DNA of 43,514 bases from Streptomyces sp. CBMA156. Lineage in GTDB: Bacteria > Actinomycetota > Actinomycetes > Streptomycetales > Streptomycetaceae. Positions 22,566-30,055 of this stretch are shown here, piece by piece; positions within the stretch are counted from its first letter, which is position 1; the number at the start of each line of letters is the position of its first letter. The notes under the pieces are model-generated. The model did no database searches. It was not told where the DNA came from and was given only the letters and a program-made list of their open reading frames with translations. The stretch is from assembly GCF_014596515.1 (NCBI RefSeq), contig NZ_MSJQ01000447.1, forward strand, positions 1 through 43,514. The letters are read 5' to 3'. Both the position numbers and the translations under genes were made by a program.

Positions 22566-23471
22566 TCAGCCCTCGTTGATCAGCCCTTCGCGCAGCTGGG
22601 TCAGCGTCCGGGTGAGCAGCCGGGAGACGTGCATCTGGGAGATCCCGATCTCCTCGCCGATCTGCGACTGGGTGAGGTTGCCGAAGAACCGCAGCATGAT
22701 GATCCGGCGCTCCCGCGGCGGCAGCTTGGCCAGCAGCGGCTTGAGCGACTCCCGGTACTCGACGCCCTCCAGCGCGAGGTCCTCGTAGCCGAGCCGGTCG
22801 GCCAGCGGCCCGTCGCTGTCCTCCTCGCCGGTGCCGGAGTCGAGCGAGCTGGCGGTGTACGCGTTGCCGACCGCGAGACCCTCGACCACGTCCTCCTCGC
22901 TGACCCCCAGGCAGACCGCCAGCTCGGCGACGGTGGGGGAGCGGTCCAGCCGCTGGGAGAGCTCGTCGCCGGCCTTGGTGAGCGCCAGCCGCAGCTCCTG
23001 GAGCCGGCGGGGCACCCGGACCGACCAGCTGGTGTCCCGGAAGAAGCGCTTGATCTCGCCGACCACGGTGGGCATCGCGAAGGTGGGGAACTCGACCCCG
23101 CGCTCCGGGTCGAACCGGTCGATCGCCTTGATCAGGCCGATCGTGCCGACCTGGACGATGTCCTCCATCGGCTCGTTGCGGCTGCGGAAGCGCGCCGAGG
23201 CGTACCGGACCAGCGGCAGGTTGAGCTCGATCAGGGTGTCGCGGACGTAGGTGTGCTCCGTGCTGCCGGGGTCCAGCGCGGCCAGCCGCAGGAACAGCGA
23301 GCGGGAGAGCGTCCGGGTGTCGATCCCGGCGCCGGGCGGCGTCTCGGATCCCGCGACGGGGCCGGGCGGCGCGACCGGTTCGGCCCGCTGCCGCGGGACG
23401 AGGTCCTCGGCGACGGCCGTGCCGTTGGCCTGACCAGCGTGGATCTCCGCAGTGCCCAGCTCTCCGGACAT
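22566..23471 (-). CDS. SigB/SigF-family RNA polymerase sigma factor (sigN-position paralogue)
   Basis: 301 residues from ATG at 23471 preceded by GAGGGGGTG. A 70-residue variable N-terminus is followed by region 2 (LVRYASARFRSRNEPMEDIVQVGTIGLIKAIDRF in part), region 3 (VPRRLQELRLALTKAGDEL) and region 4 (LPPRERRIIMLRFFGNLTQ and ISQMHVSRLLTRTL). No anti-sigma gene is adjacent. In S. coelicolor two such genes, sigN and sigF, are neighbours close to upp; by position this would be the sigN counterpart, an inference from order only. Targets are expected to be stress or developmental promoters. A SigB-type promoter lies upstream. Confidence 0.92.
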   Translation of the reverse strand: MSGELGTAEIHAGQANGTAVAEDLVPRQRAEPVAPPGPVAGSETPPGAGIDTRTLSRSLFLRLAALDPGSTEHTYVRDTLIELNLPLVRYASARFRSRNEPMEDIVQVGTIGLIKAIDRFDPERGVEFPTFAMPTVVGEIKRFFRDTSWSVRVPRRLQELRLALTKAGDELSQRLDRSPTVAELAVCLGVSEEDVVEGLAVGNAYTASSLDSGTGEEDSDGPLADRLGYEDLALEGVEYRESLKPLLAKLPPRERRIIMLRFFGNLTQSQIGEEIGISQMHVSRLLTRTLTQLREGLINEG

Positions 23472-23546
23472 GCACCCACCCCCTCGTGACTGACAGTTGA
23501 ACGGGGGCCTTCGCGCGGAGGTTCCCGGCGAGGGCCTTCCCCCTGC

Positions 23547-23572
23547 ATACCGGAACACGGTCCACGGCAAAC
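23547..23572 (-). promoter_or_regulatory. Candidate SigB/SigF-type promoter of the first sigma gene
   Basis: On the minus strand GTTT, 16 bp, CGGTAT; the group consensus as I know it is GNNT-N14-16-GGGTAY, so only the first base of the -10 differs. It lies 76 bp upstream of the ATG. This suggests self-activation or control by the neighbouring sigma factor. Confidence 0.4.
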
Positions 23573-23615
23573 CCGAACGTCGCAAGATGTCACGCACGGG
23601 TAACTCGCTGCAATC

Positions 23616-24461
23616 TCACTCTTCCCAGGAGTTGCCGGTCCGAAGCCTGGTCAGGATCCGCGAGAGCAGCCGGGAGACGTGCATCTGGGACATCCCCAGT
23701 TCGGTGCTGATCTGGGACTGGGTCAGGTTGGCGAAGAACCGCAGCATCACGATCCGGCGCTCCCGCTCGGGGAGTTGGACCAGCAGGTGGCGGACCATGT
23801 CGCGGTGTTCGACCTCGGCCAGCGCCGAGTCCTCGTAGCCGAGCCGGTCGAGCAGGGCGAGCCCGCCCTCGTGCTCCTGCGCGGCCTCCAGGGACGCCGC
23901 GTTGTAGGCCCGTCCGGCGTCCAGGCAGGCCCGCACGTCCTCCTCGGGGATCCGCAGGCTGGCGGCGATCTCGGGCACCTTGGGAGCCCTCCCGTGCAGC
24001 ACCGTCAGCTCCTCCATCGCGCCGCTGACCTGGACCCACAGCTCCTGGAGCCGGCGCGGGACGTGCATGGTGCGGACGTTGTCCCGGAAGTAGCGCTTGA
24101 TCTCGCCCAGGATGGTCGGCAGCGCGTAGGTGGGGAACTGGACGCCGCGGTCGGGGTCGAACCGGTCGATCGCGTTGATCAGGCCGATCGTGCCGACCTG
24201 GACGACGTCCTCCATGGGCTCGCTGCGGCTGCGGAAGCGGGTGGCCGCGTAGCGGACCAGCGGGATGTTCACCTCGATCAGGGCGGCCCGGACCCGCTCC
24301 CGCTCGGGGGCGTCAGGGGGCAGCTCGGCGAGCCGTTCGAACAGCACCCGGGTCAGCGTCCGGACGTCCACGGCCGGCCGGCCGCCGGGGCCGCGCAGCC
24401 GGTCCGGGCGGAGCTCGCCGGCCGGGCTGGTGATCGCAGCCAGCACTTCGTCCACGGACAC
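23616..24461 (-). CDS. sigF: SigF-type RNA polymerase sigma factor
   Basis: 281 residues from GTG at 24461 (GGAGGGGTGAG upstream); a GTG two codons later is equally possible. Region 2 FRSRSEPMEDVVQVGTIGL and INAIDRFDPDRGVQFPTY, region 3 MHVPRRLQELWVQVSGAMEEL, region 4 LPERERRIVMLRFFANLTQ with helix-turn-helix MSQMHVSRLLSRIL. Strongly similar to the neighbour across regions 2 and 4, so the pair arose by duplication. The symbol follows position relative to upp/tadA in S. coelicolor (spore-specific SigF); sequence alone does not separate sigF from sigN. 144 bp separate the two genes. Confidence 0.9.
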   Translation of the reverse strand: MSVDEVLAAITSPAGELRPDRLRGPGGRPAVDVRTLTRVLFERLAELPPDAPERERVRAALIEVNIPLVRYAATRFRSRSEPMEDVVQVGTIGLINAIDRFDPDRGVQFPTYALPTILGEIKRYFRDNVRTMHVPRRLQELWVQVSGAMEELTVLHGRAPKVPEIAASLRIPEEDVRACLDAGRAYNAASLEAAQEHEGGLALLDRLGYEDSALAEVEHRDMVRHLLVQLPERERRIVMLRFFANLTQSQISTELGMSQMHVSRLLSRILTRLRTGNSWEE

Positions 24462-24522
24462 CTCACCCCTCCCAAAGTCGTCAAACGGCGGGCCCTGCGG
24501 ATCGGGTGTCGGGGCTGGCGCA

Positions 24523-24546
24523 CTACCTCGCCATGTCCGGCAAAAC
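24523..24546 (-). promoter_or_regulatory. Candidate SigB/SigF-type promoter of sigF
   Basis: On the minus strand GTTT, 14 bp, AGGTAG, about 60 bp before the GTG. It agrees with GNNT-N14-16-GGGTAY at the core GGTA but not at the first and last -10 base. Weaker than the site of the neighbouring gene. Confidence 0.28.
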
Positions 24547-24673
24547 CGGTCATAGCATCACAAGGTGGGCACAGGTCGGGCAAGCACCCGACGGAGGTGT
24601 GTTGGTGGGGCGTTCAACCTTTCCCCGGCCGGCCGGCGGGGTGGGGCCCGGATCGTTCCCGGACGGAGCAGAA

Positions 24674-24700
24674 CGCCCCGCCCGGATACCGGGCGGGGCG
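24674..24700 (-). terminator. Terminator of the Dabb-protein gene
   Basis: 12-bp perfect arms CGCCCCGCCCGG and CCGGGCGGGGCG around ATA, 107 bp after the stop at 24808. Confidence 0.75.
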
Positions 24701-24807
24701 CAGCGGTCCGTCCGGGGTACGGCCCGGGTACGGGCTCCGGACGGAAAGGGGTCGGACCGGGTCGGAAAGGGGCCGGACGGGGTGGGGCGGGTGGGCCGGA
24801 CGGGTGC

Positions 24808-25101
24808 TCAGACCTCGATGTCGGCGATCACCCAGGTGGCGAACTCGCGCCAGAGGCCGGCCGCGGCCTGGTGGTCCGGGTGGGTCAGGTAGGCCTGGAG
24901 GGCCTCGCCGTCCTCGACCAGGCTGTTGATCGCGTAGTCGTACGCGATGTCCCGCTCGGTGGTGTTCCAGCCGCACTCCCACTGGCGCAGCTCGGGGATC
25001 ACCGCGCCGAGCGCGCCGAAGGCCTTGGCGCCGGCGAGCACGCGCTCTTCGTCCTTGCTGACGCCTTCGTTGAGCTTGAACAGGACCAGGTGCCGGATCA
25101 C
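24808..25101 (-). CDS. Dabb (stress-responsive A/B barrel) domain protein
   Basis: 97 residues from GTG at 25101 giving MIRHLVLFKLNEGVS, with GAGGAG nine bases upstream; the longer in-frame start at 25143 adds unconserved residues. IRHLVLFKL at the N-terminus, LRQWECGWN and DIAYDYAINSLVEDGEALQAY, then HPDHQ are typical of the dimeric ferredoxin-like Dabb fold. Biochemical role unknown; some members are cyclases or stress proteins. Confidence 0.9.
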   Translation of the reverse strand: MIRHLVLFKLNEGVSKDEERVLAGAKAFGALGAVIPELRQWECGWNTTERDIAYDYAINSLVEDGEALQAYLTHPDHQAAAGLWREFATWVIADIEV

Positions 25102-25180
25102 GATTGCCGCTCCTCGCGGACGGGGACTGAGGGTCCCGCTCACCGTAGCCGGTGGCCCGGGACCGGTCGCCGGCCGACCG

Positions 25181-25345
25181 CTACTTGATCAGCCCGGTCA
25201 TGAAGGTGCCGACCGCCTTGGCCGCGTTGGAGATGCCCTCGAACCCGAGCTGGACCAGCTCGGCGGAGCGGGAGGGCGAGCTGATGATCGAGTAGAGCAC
25301 GAAGACGAGCAGGAGGGCGATGCCGATCTTCTTCGCCTGCGCCAT
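25181..25345 (-). CDS. Small single-pass membrane protein
   Basis: 54 residues from the ATG giving MAQAKKIGIALLLVFVLYSI, with GGAAGG upstream. One membrane helix (about 7-23), then a short segment (ELVQLGFEGISNAAKAVGTF) that could form an amphipathic helix. N-terminus short and basic, so the tail may be outside. Function unknown. Confidence 0.75.
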   Translation of the reverse strand: MAQAKKIGIALLLVFVLYSIISSPSRSAELVQLGFEGISNAAKAVGTFMTGLIK

Positions 25346-25539
25346 CAGGTGACCTTCCTCGAAGCCGTCGGCCGCCGTCATCCGGTCCCCGAACGGCCTG
25401 CAAGGCAGCTTATCCACCCGGACGGGCTATCAAGTGTGCGACGCGTTCGGCCGCCGGGACGAAGGTCCCCGCGAGTGGGGCCTTTCTCCGGGTGCCCGGT
25501 CGCGGTCCGGGCGGCAGGATGGATGACGTACCGAGGATC

Positions 25540-25730
25540 TGGCAGGAATCTCCGGTACATGGATCCGGAGCTCCCCGCTGTGGGACCGGTCGCCGCGACT
25601 TCCCCCCGACGCGGCTCCGGTTGTGGGACTCCGCCGGGGGAGCGGTCAGTCCCCCCGAGCCGCTCCCCCCTCCAGGCTCCGTACGGACCGGGCACCGGTG
25701 GTCATCGGCCCGGGGTACGGAGCCGTTTTT
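25540..25730 (+). ncRNA. Candidate structured RNA ending in a T-tailed hairpin
   Basis: The 403-bp gap 25418-25820 has no gene on either strand, but three hairpins lie in a row: CTCCGG/CCGGAG (25550-25570), a 10-bp perfect stem GGGGGAGCGG/CCGCTCCCCC (25636-25669) and a 10-bp perfect stem GGCTCCGTAC/GTACGGAGCC (25675-25724) with inner CCGGGC/GCCCGG pairing. The last is followed by GTTTTT on the plus strand, a classical terminator, although no plus-strand gene precedes it. I infer a short plus-strand transcript; no known RNA family was recognised and the 5' end is a guess. Confidence 0.35.
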
Positions 25731-25779
25731 CGTGCCCGCGCCCGTGCTGTGCCGTCGGCGCGGCGGAGGGGACAAACGC

Positions 25780-25810
25780 CGAGGGCCCGTCCGGATCGGA
25801 CGGGCCCTCG
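25780..25810 (-). terminator. Terminator of tRNA-Ser(CGA)
   Basis: 14-bp perfect stem (25780-25793 with 25797-25810, loop GAT), 10 bp after the tRNA on the minus strand and followed by GCGTTTGTC. Confidence 0.88.
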
Positions 25811-25820
25811 GGCTTTCGAG

Positions 25821-25907
25821 CGGTAGCGGTGGGATTCGAACCCACGGTGGAGTTGCCCCCACACACGCTTTCGAGGCGTGCTCCTTTGGCCGCTCGGACA
25901 CGCTACC
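25821..25907 (-). tRNA. tRNA-Ser(CGA)
   Basis: 87 nt with acceptor stem GGTAGCG/CGCTACC, anticodon stem CACGC/GCGTG around CTCGAAA (anticodon CGA), a long class II variable arm and GGTTCGAATCC. CCA is not encoded. Reads serine codon UCG. Confidence 0.96.
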
Positions 25908-25974
25908 GAGAGGAACTCTACCGGAGGGTCGGCGCAGTCACGAAATCCGTATCGGTACGGCGGCCGGCGGGCCC

Positions 25975-26502
25975 TCAGCGGTGGGTGTCGAAGAAGGCGC
26001 GCAGCTGCTCGCCGCACTCGTCGGCGAGGACGCCCCAGACCACCTCGGGGCGGTGGTTGAGCCGGCGGTCGCGCATCACGTCGAAGAGCGAACCGGCCGC
26101 GCCGGCCTTCTCGTCGAGGGCGCCGTAGACCACCCGGTCGATCCTGGACAGCACGATGGCGCCGGCGCACATCGTGCACGGCTCCAGCGTGACGACCAGC
26201 GTGCAGCCGCTCAGCCGCCACTCTCCGACCTTCGCCGCCGCCTGCCGGATCGCGACCACCTCGGCGTGCCCGGTCGGGTCGCCGACGGCCTCGCGCTCGT
26301 TGTGGCCGCGTCCGATCACCTCGCCGTCCGGGCCCAGGACGAGCGCCCCGACCGGTACGTCCCCGGTGGCCGGCGCCAGCGCGGCCTCGGCCATGGCGAG
26401 GCGCATCGGCGCCGCCCAGCGGTCACGGACCGGGTCGGGGCGGACGGGTGCGGGCAGCGGAGGGACGTGCGGGACGGTCAACGGGGCGGATGCGGGCTGC
26501 AT
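25975..26502 (-). CDS. tadA: tRNA adenosine(34) deaminase TadA
   Basis: 175 residues if started at the ATG giving MQPASAP; a shorter start (MRLAMAEAAL, 26406) would match compact homologues, and neither has a good ribosome site. Zinc-deaminase motifs are complete: HAEVVAIRQAA (HAE, zinc His and catalytic Glu) and TLEPCTMCAGAIV (PCxxC). GDVPVGALVLGPDGEVIGRGHN, RIDRVVYGALDEKAG and a C-terminal FFDTHR complete the fold. Converts A34 to inosine in tRNA-Arg(ACG), whose two genes are at 2643-2825. Confidence 0.95.
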   Translation of the reverse strand: MQPASAPLTVPHVPPLPAPVRPDPVRDRWAAPMRLAMAEAALAPATGDVPVGALVLGPDGEVIGRGHNEREAVGDPTGHAEVVAIRQAAAKVGEWRLSGCTLVVTLEPCTMCAGAIVLSRIDRVVYGALDEKAGAAGSLFDVMRDRRLNHRPEVVWGVLADECGEQLRAFFDTHR

Positions 26503-26552
26503 GGCATCCAGTGTCGGGCATCCGGTGGCGGACACCGGCCTGACCGGCCCCG

Positions 26553-27089
26553 CTACCGGACGGCCTCCAGGACCTCGCCACAGCCCAGGGCCTCGGCGAT
26601 CTCCTCCAGGGCGTCGCCCGGGACCGCGCCCTCGCCGCTGAGGGCGAGCAGTTCGTCGGAGGCCAGGCCGAACTCGGTGAGCAGGTGGGCGTCGCCCAGC
26701 GGGCCGACCGGGACGCCGCCGCGGGCGTCGGCGTCCTCCTCGTCCTGCTCCTCGGCCTCCTCGGCCTCGTCCAGCAGGTGCTCCAGGTCGCCGAACTCGC
26801 TCTCGCCGGCCTGGTCGACCAGTTCGTCGGTGAGGACGGAGCCGTAGGAGCTGCGGGCGGCCGCGGCGCCGTCCGACACGAAGATCCGAGGGTCCTCCTC
26901 GCCGTCCACGCGGACGATGGCGAACCAGGCGTCCTCCTGTTCGATGAAGATCAGGACGCTGTCGTCGTCCTGGGCCGAGTCGCGGGCCAGGTCGGTCAGA
27001 TCGGCCAGGGTCTCGACGTCGTCGAGCTCCGTCTCGCTCACATCCCACCCGTCCTCGGAGCGAGCAAGCACTGCAGCGAAGTACGCCAC
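26553..27089 (-). CDS. tRNA adenosine deaminase-associated protein
   Basis: 178 residues from GTG at 27089 (MAYFAAVLARSEDGW), with GGGAG upstream; ATG at 27110 would add seven residues. Acidic protein with FIEQEDAWFAIVRVDGEEDPR, GSVLTDELVDQAG, a highly acidic linker (EEAEEQDEEDADA) and ELLALSGEGAVPGDALEEI. Actinobacteria carry a family named for its place next to tadA, and this gene sits 50 bp upstream of it on the same strand. Molecular function unknown; it may assist TadA. Confidence 0.88.
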   Translation of the reverse strand: MAYFAAVLARSEDGWDVSETELDDVETLADLTDLARDSAQDDDSVLIFIEQEDAWFAIVRVDGEEDPRIFVSDGAAAARSSYGSVLTDELVDQAGESEFGDLEHLLDEAEEAEEQDEEDADARGGVPVGPLGDAHLLTEFGLASDELLALSGEGAVPGDALEEIAEALGCGEVLEAVR

Positions 27090-27444
27090 CAGGGACACTC
27101 CCAAGATCATCGGTATCGGCTGTCGGCACGCCCGGGCGACGCGAAAATCCGGCCGCCCCCGCGCCGGAGACGGTCCGCTTGTTCGGACCGTCCCCTCGGA
27201 ATCGTGACAGAAAGCCCGCCCTCGCGGGGGGTGTTCGGCAGCGCGTCTTTGCAGGTCGTGTCGGAAGGACCGGGTGGCGGACGGCGAAGTCGGGCCGGGA
27301 CGGTGGGAGGCCGGTCGAAATTTGCTCCGAACGCCCGCAGGGCCGCCGCGGGTCGCTTTTCGGTGCGTCCGCCGGGTGCGCACGGTTCGTGCCGGGAGCG
27401 TGTCAGGGCGGTGCGGGGCCGGGCCGGGTCGGGTCGGGTCCGGG
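27090..27444. other. Intergenic region with a GGGTC pentamer run
   Basis: 355 bp without a convincing gene. 27421-27448 is a run of GGGTC/GGGTCC units ending in the stop region of the next gene. The upstream part (27110-27200) is the likely promoter region of the tadA unit. No clear -10 or known RNA was found. Confidence 0.55.
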
Positions 27445-27681
27445 TCAGGTCCGGAAGGTTCGCATCCGCATCGCCTCGCGCATCCGCCGCTCCTTGGTCC
27501 GCCGGGGCTGGACCCGCTCCCGCAGCTCGCGGGCCTCGGTGAGCTCGCGCAGGAAGACGGCCCGCCGTTTGCGGCGCTCCGCCTCGGTCTCCGGGAGGTC
27601 GTGCGGCGGGCCCGGGCTCCGGCCCTCCCCGCCGACGGGCTCGTCCACCGAGCCGTCCCCGGCCTTCGGGTTGCTCGTCAT
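27445..27681 (-). CDS. Small, strongly basic conserved-type protein
   Basis: 78 residues from ATG at 27681 (MTSNPKAGDGS); an in-frame ATG at 27693 adds four. Acidic/Pro-rich first third, then a charged helix ETEAERRKRRAVFLRELTEA and RRTKERRMREAMRMRTFRT, predicted as one long helix with Arg/Lys patches, so nucleic-acid or ribosome contact is possible. No strong ribosome site. No family recognised. Confidence 0.62.
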   Translation of the reverse strand: MTSNPKAGDGSVDEPVGGEGRSPGPPHDLPETEAERRKRRAVFLRELTEARELRERVQPRRTKERRMREAMRMRTFRT

Positions 27682-27844
27682 AAGACGTGACATTCCCAGA
27701 ACGGCCCGGTTGATACCACAGGAGGTGCTTCCGTCCGGACAGGCGCGGTGGGTCACGGCGTGTCACGAACGCGTCACCCGGTCCGGCACCCGGGTGGGGC
27801 ACGGCGGGTCGTACACCCGTCCAGGAGCGGGCTAACCTCGATAC

Positions 27845-28480
27845 ATGCGTCTCCACGTCGTCGACCACCCCCTGGTCGCCCACAAGCTCTCCACCCTGCG
27901 CGACGAGCGCACCGACTCGCCGACCTTCCGTCGCCTGACCGACGAGCTGGTGACCCTCCTCGCCTACGAGGCCACCCGGGACGTCCGCACCGACGAGGTG
28001 GAGATCACCACCCCGGTGGCGGTCACGCTGGGTACCCGGCTCAGCTACCCGCGTCCGCTGGTCGTGCCGATCCTGCGGGCCGGTCTCGGCATGCTGGACG
28101 GGATGACCCGCCTGCTGCCGACCGCCGAGGTGGGCTTCCTCGGCATGGTCCGCAACGAGGAGACCCTGGAGGCCTCCACCTACGCCACCCGGATGCCGGA
28201 TGACCTCTCCGGCCGCCAGGTCTACGTGCTCGACCCGATGCTGGCCACCGGCGGCACCCTGGTCGCCGCGATCAGGACGCTGATCGAGCGCGGTGCCACC
28301 GACGTCACCGCCGTCGTGCTGCTGGCCGCCCCCGAGGGCGTCGAGGTGGTGCAGCGGGAGCTGGCGGACCTGCCGGTCACCGTGGTCACCGCCGCCCTGG
28401 ACGAGCGGCTCAACGAGAACGGCTACATCGTTCCCGGCCTCGGCGACGCGGGCGACCGGCTCTACGGCACGGCCGGCTGA
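27845..28480 (+). CDS. upp: Uracil phosphoribosyltransferase
   Basis: 211 residues, full length. MRLHVVDHPLVAHKLSTLRD at the N-terminus, RPLVVPILRAGLGMLDGM, the PRPP-binding loop VLDPMLATGGTLVAAI (about 124-140) and the uracil-binding region YIVPGLGDAGDRLYGT at the C-terminus. Makes UMP from uracil and PRPP (pyrimidine salvage, cytoplasm). TAACCT at 27833-27838 lies six bases before the ATG, so the mRNA is probably leaderless; AGGAG at 27823 is too far away to act as a normal ribosome site. Confidence 0.97.
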   Translation: MRLHVVDHPLVAHKLSTLRDERTDSPTFRRLTDELVTLLAYEATRDVRTDEVEITTPVAVTLGTRLSYPRPLVVPILRAGLGMLDGMTRLLPTAEVGFLGMVRNEETLEASTYATRMPDDLSGRQVYVLDPMLATGGTLVAAIRTLIERGATDVTAVVLLAAPEGVEVVQRELADLPVTVVTAALDERLNENGYIVPGLGDAGDRLYGTAG

Positions 28481-28567
28481 GCCTCCCCCGGACTGGACCA
28501 CCGGACCACCGAAGCAGTACCGGAGCAGCACCGGGCCACCGGAGCGGCACCGGACCACCGAACACCG

Positions 28568-28602
28568 AGAGCCCCCCGGCACTGCGTCTGCCGGGGGGCT
28601 CT
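28568..28602 (+). terminator. Terminator of upp
   Basis: 14-bp stem AGAGCCCCCCGGCA/TGCCGGGGGGCTCT, 7-nt loop, followed by TCGCG. The 70 bp between upp and this hairpin are degenerate repeats of ACCGGACCACCG type. It also separates the convergent LytR_C gene (stop 28620). Confidence 0.88.
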
Positions 28603-28619
28603 TCGCGGTCCTTGACGCC

Positions 28620-29297
28620 TCAGCAGCTGCCGGTGGCGGTCGGGGTGGGGGAGGGCTTGGTGGCCAGCGCGAGGGCGGCGGCCGCCTGGGTCTCGTCCAG
28701 CAGCGTGTTGTAGCTGTCGCCGATCACGAAGTCCACGCTGCCGTCGGTGCGGGCGTCGGCGGTGACGGCGGCCCCGGCGATCTGCGAGCCGACCAGGGTG
28801 CCGGCGCCGGCACCGGCCGGGCCGGCGATCACCTGGGCGGTGCCGGGCACCTTCTTGTCCAGCTCGGCCGGGGCGTTGCCGACCTTGCCGATGACGAAGC
28901 CGCGCTTCTTGAACTCCTCGGCCGTCCGGCCGGCCAGGCCGCCCTTGGTGGTGGCGTTGTAGACGTTGACGGTGACCGCGGAGGGCTGCGGGACCGCGTG
29001 CGGGTCGCCCTGCGCGGCGGCGGGCGCGCCGGCGGCGTCGGTGGCGCCCGGCGTCGGGGCGGCCAGCGGCTTGCCGGACGGGGTCGCGCAGGCCTGGGCC
29101 GAGGCGTTCTTGCCCTTGCCGGTGAAGATGTCGTACAGCTGGAGGCCGCCGAGCGAGATCAGGGCCAGGACGAGCAGGCCGACGAGCGCGGCGATCACCT
29201 TGCGGCTCTTCTTGGGGGGCCGGCCCAGCCGCGGGTAGGTGTTGCCGGTGACGCGGTACTGCTTCCCCTTGAGCCCTTGGGGAGTCAACATGCTCAC
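28620..29297 (-). CDS. LytR_C-domain membrane protein
   Basis: 225 residues from GTG at 29297 with GGGGGAG upstream (ATG two codons later also possible). Basic cytoplasmic N-terminus (TPQGLKGKQYRVTGN), one membrane helix (about 33-55), an Ala/Pro linker and a LytR_C domain (about 105-205: VTVNVYNATTKGGLAGRTAEEF, then KRGFVIGKVGNAPAE). The domain is found at the C-terminus of LytR-CpsA-Psr wall-polymer ligases or alone; here alone, so a wall-associated accessory role is likely. Confidence 0.87.
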   Translation of the reverse strand: MSMLTPQGLKGKQYRVTGNTYPRLGRPPKKSRKVIAALVGLLVLALISLGGLQLYDIFTGKGKNASAQACATPSGKPLAAPTPGATDAAGAPAAAQGDPHAVPQPSAVTVNVYNATTKGGLAGRTAEEFKKRGFVIGKVGNAPAELDKKVPGTAQVIAGPAGAGAGTLVGSQIAGAAVTADARTDGSVDFVIGDSYNTLLDETQAAAALALATKPSPTPTATGSC

Positions 29298-29447
29298 GGT
29301 CTGTCTCCCCCTCGTGCCGGGGCGGGGTCGGGATGACGGATCGGCCGGGTGGGTGCTTCCCCCGGTGCGGGCGGAATCCCCTGGTCGCGGCCGTAGTCAG
29401 CAGCGTAGTGCCGTACGGCCTCGAAGGTACTAAACGATCATCATCTG

Positions 29448-29485
29448 GCGTACCCCGGTACCCGAAAGGGGGTACCCGGGTACGC
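29448..29485 (-). terminator. Nested GTAC palindromes: terminator-like hairpin after the ParB/VapB-like gene
   Basis: GCGTACCC (29448-29455) pairs with GGGTACGC (29478-29485), and inside it GGTACCC (29457-29463) pairs with GGGTACC, closing a GAAA-containing loop. 80 bp after the stop at 29566. It may instead be a regulator site of the LytR_C gene, because it consists of GTAC half-sites. Confidence 0.55.
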
Positions 29486-29565
29486 GCGGACCGCCCTCCG
29501 CCGGGTGGCGAGGGGGCGGTCCTGAGAGCCTGTGGCGGGTCCGAAGGTCCCGGCGGCCGGGGCCG

Positions 29566-29862
29566 TCATTCCATTTCGAGGACGCGGGCGTGCAGCACCT
29601 GGCGCTGCTGCAGCGCGGCCCGGACGGCCCGGTGCAGGCCGTCCTCCAGGTAGAGGTCGCCGTGCCACTTCACCACGTGGGCGAAGAGGTCCCCGTAGAA
29701 GGTCGAGTCCTCGGCCAGGAGGGTTTCGAGGTCGAGTTGACCCTTGGTGGTCACCAGCTGGTCGAGCCGCACCGGGCGCGGGGCGACGTCAGCCCACTGG
29801 CGGGTGCTCGTCCGGCCGTGATCCGGGTACGGCCGCCCATTGCCGATGCGCTTGAAGATCAC
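29566..29862 (-). CDS. ParB-like/VapB-type small protein
   Basis: 98 residues from GTG at 29862 (MIFKRIGNGRPYPDHG). QWADVAPRPVRLDQLVTTKG, LETLLAEDSTFYGDLFAHVV and YLEDGLHRAVRAALQQRQVL resemble the ParB/Srx fold (DGxHR motif). Such proteins are also labelled VapB-type antitoxins in actinobacteria, but no toxin gene is adjacent. No ribosome site; TAGGCT seven bases upstream suggests a leaderless transcript. Divergent from the HerA-like ATPase gene with 193 bp between, so the two may share control. Confidence 0.75.
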   Translation of the reverse strand: MIFKRIGNGRPYPDHGRTSTRQWADVAPRPVRLDQLVTTKGQLDLETLLAEDSTFYGDLFAHVVKWHGDLYLEDGLHRAVRAALQQRQVLHARVLEME

Positions 29863-30010
29863 ACGGAAAGCCTACCGTTTGGGCGGCGGATGGCGCAGCA
29901 GCCGCGGCGCCGCCACGCGTGCCGGTGTGAACTGCGCGTGGACGAATGCGGCTGTTTGATGGGAAATGTCGCGAACATCGCCCCGGGGCCGACGGGTTCC
30001 GGTGCCGATG

Positions 30011-30034
30011 CCGAAGCGTTCCGAAGCGTTCCGA
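30011..30034. repeat. 10-bp tandem repeat upstream of the HerA-like gene
   Basis: CCGAAGCGTT occurs twice in tandem, then CCGA; the period is one helical turn, placing the repeats on the same face of DNA 22 bp before the ATG at 30056. Confidence 0.7.
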
Positions 30035-30055
30035 TCCGCTCAGGAGTGTGCACCG

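Larger units (their letters stand above)
24462..24807. other. Intergenic region upstream of sigF with GGTCCGGAC-like low-complexity repeats
   Basis: 346 bp. Apart from the sigF promoter candidate and the terminator described separately, 24700-24805 is a run of degenerate short repeats (GGACGG, GGGTAC, GGTCGGA units) in the 3' region of the Dabb gene. No open frame here looks like a protein. Confidence 0.6.

Noticed and set aside
24700..24805. Tandem repeats as possible origin iterons or CRISPR
   Set aside because: Units are short, degenerate and G-rich without fixed spacing; low-complexity intergenic DNA.
29566..29862. Complete toxin-antitoxin system
   Set aside because: The small protein resembles VapB/ParB-type proteins, but no PIN-domain or other toxin gene is adjacent.
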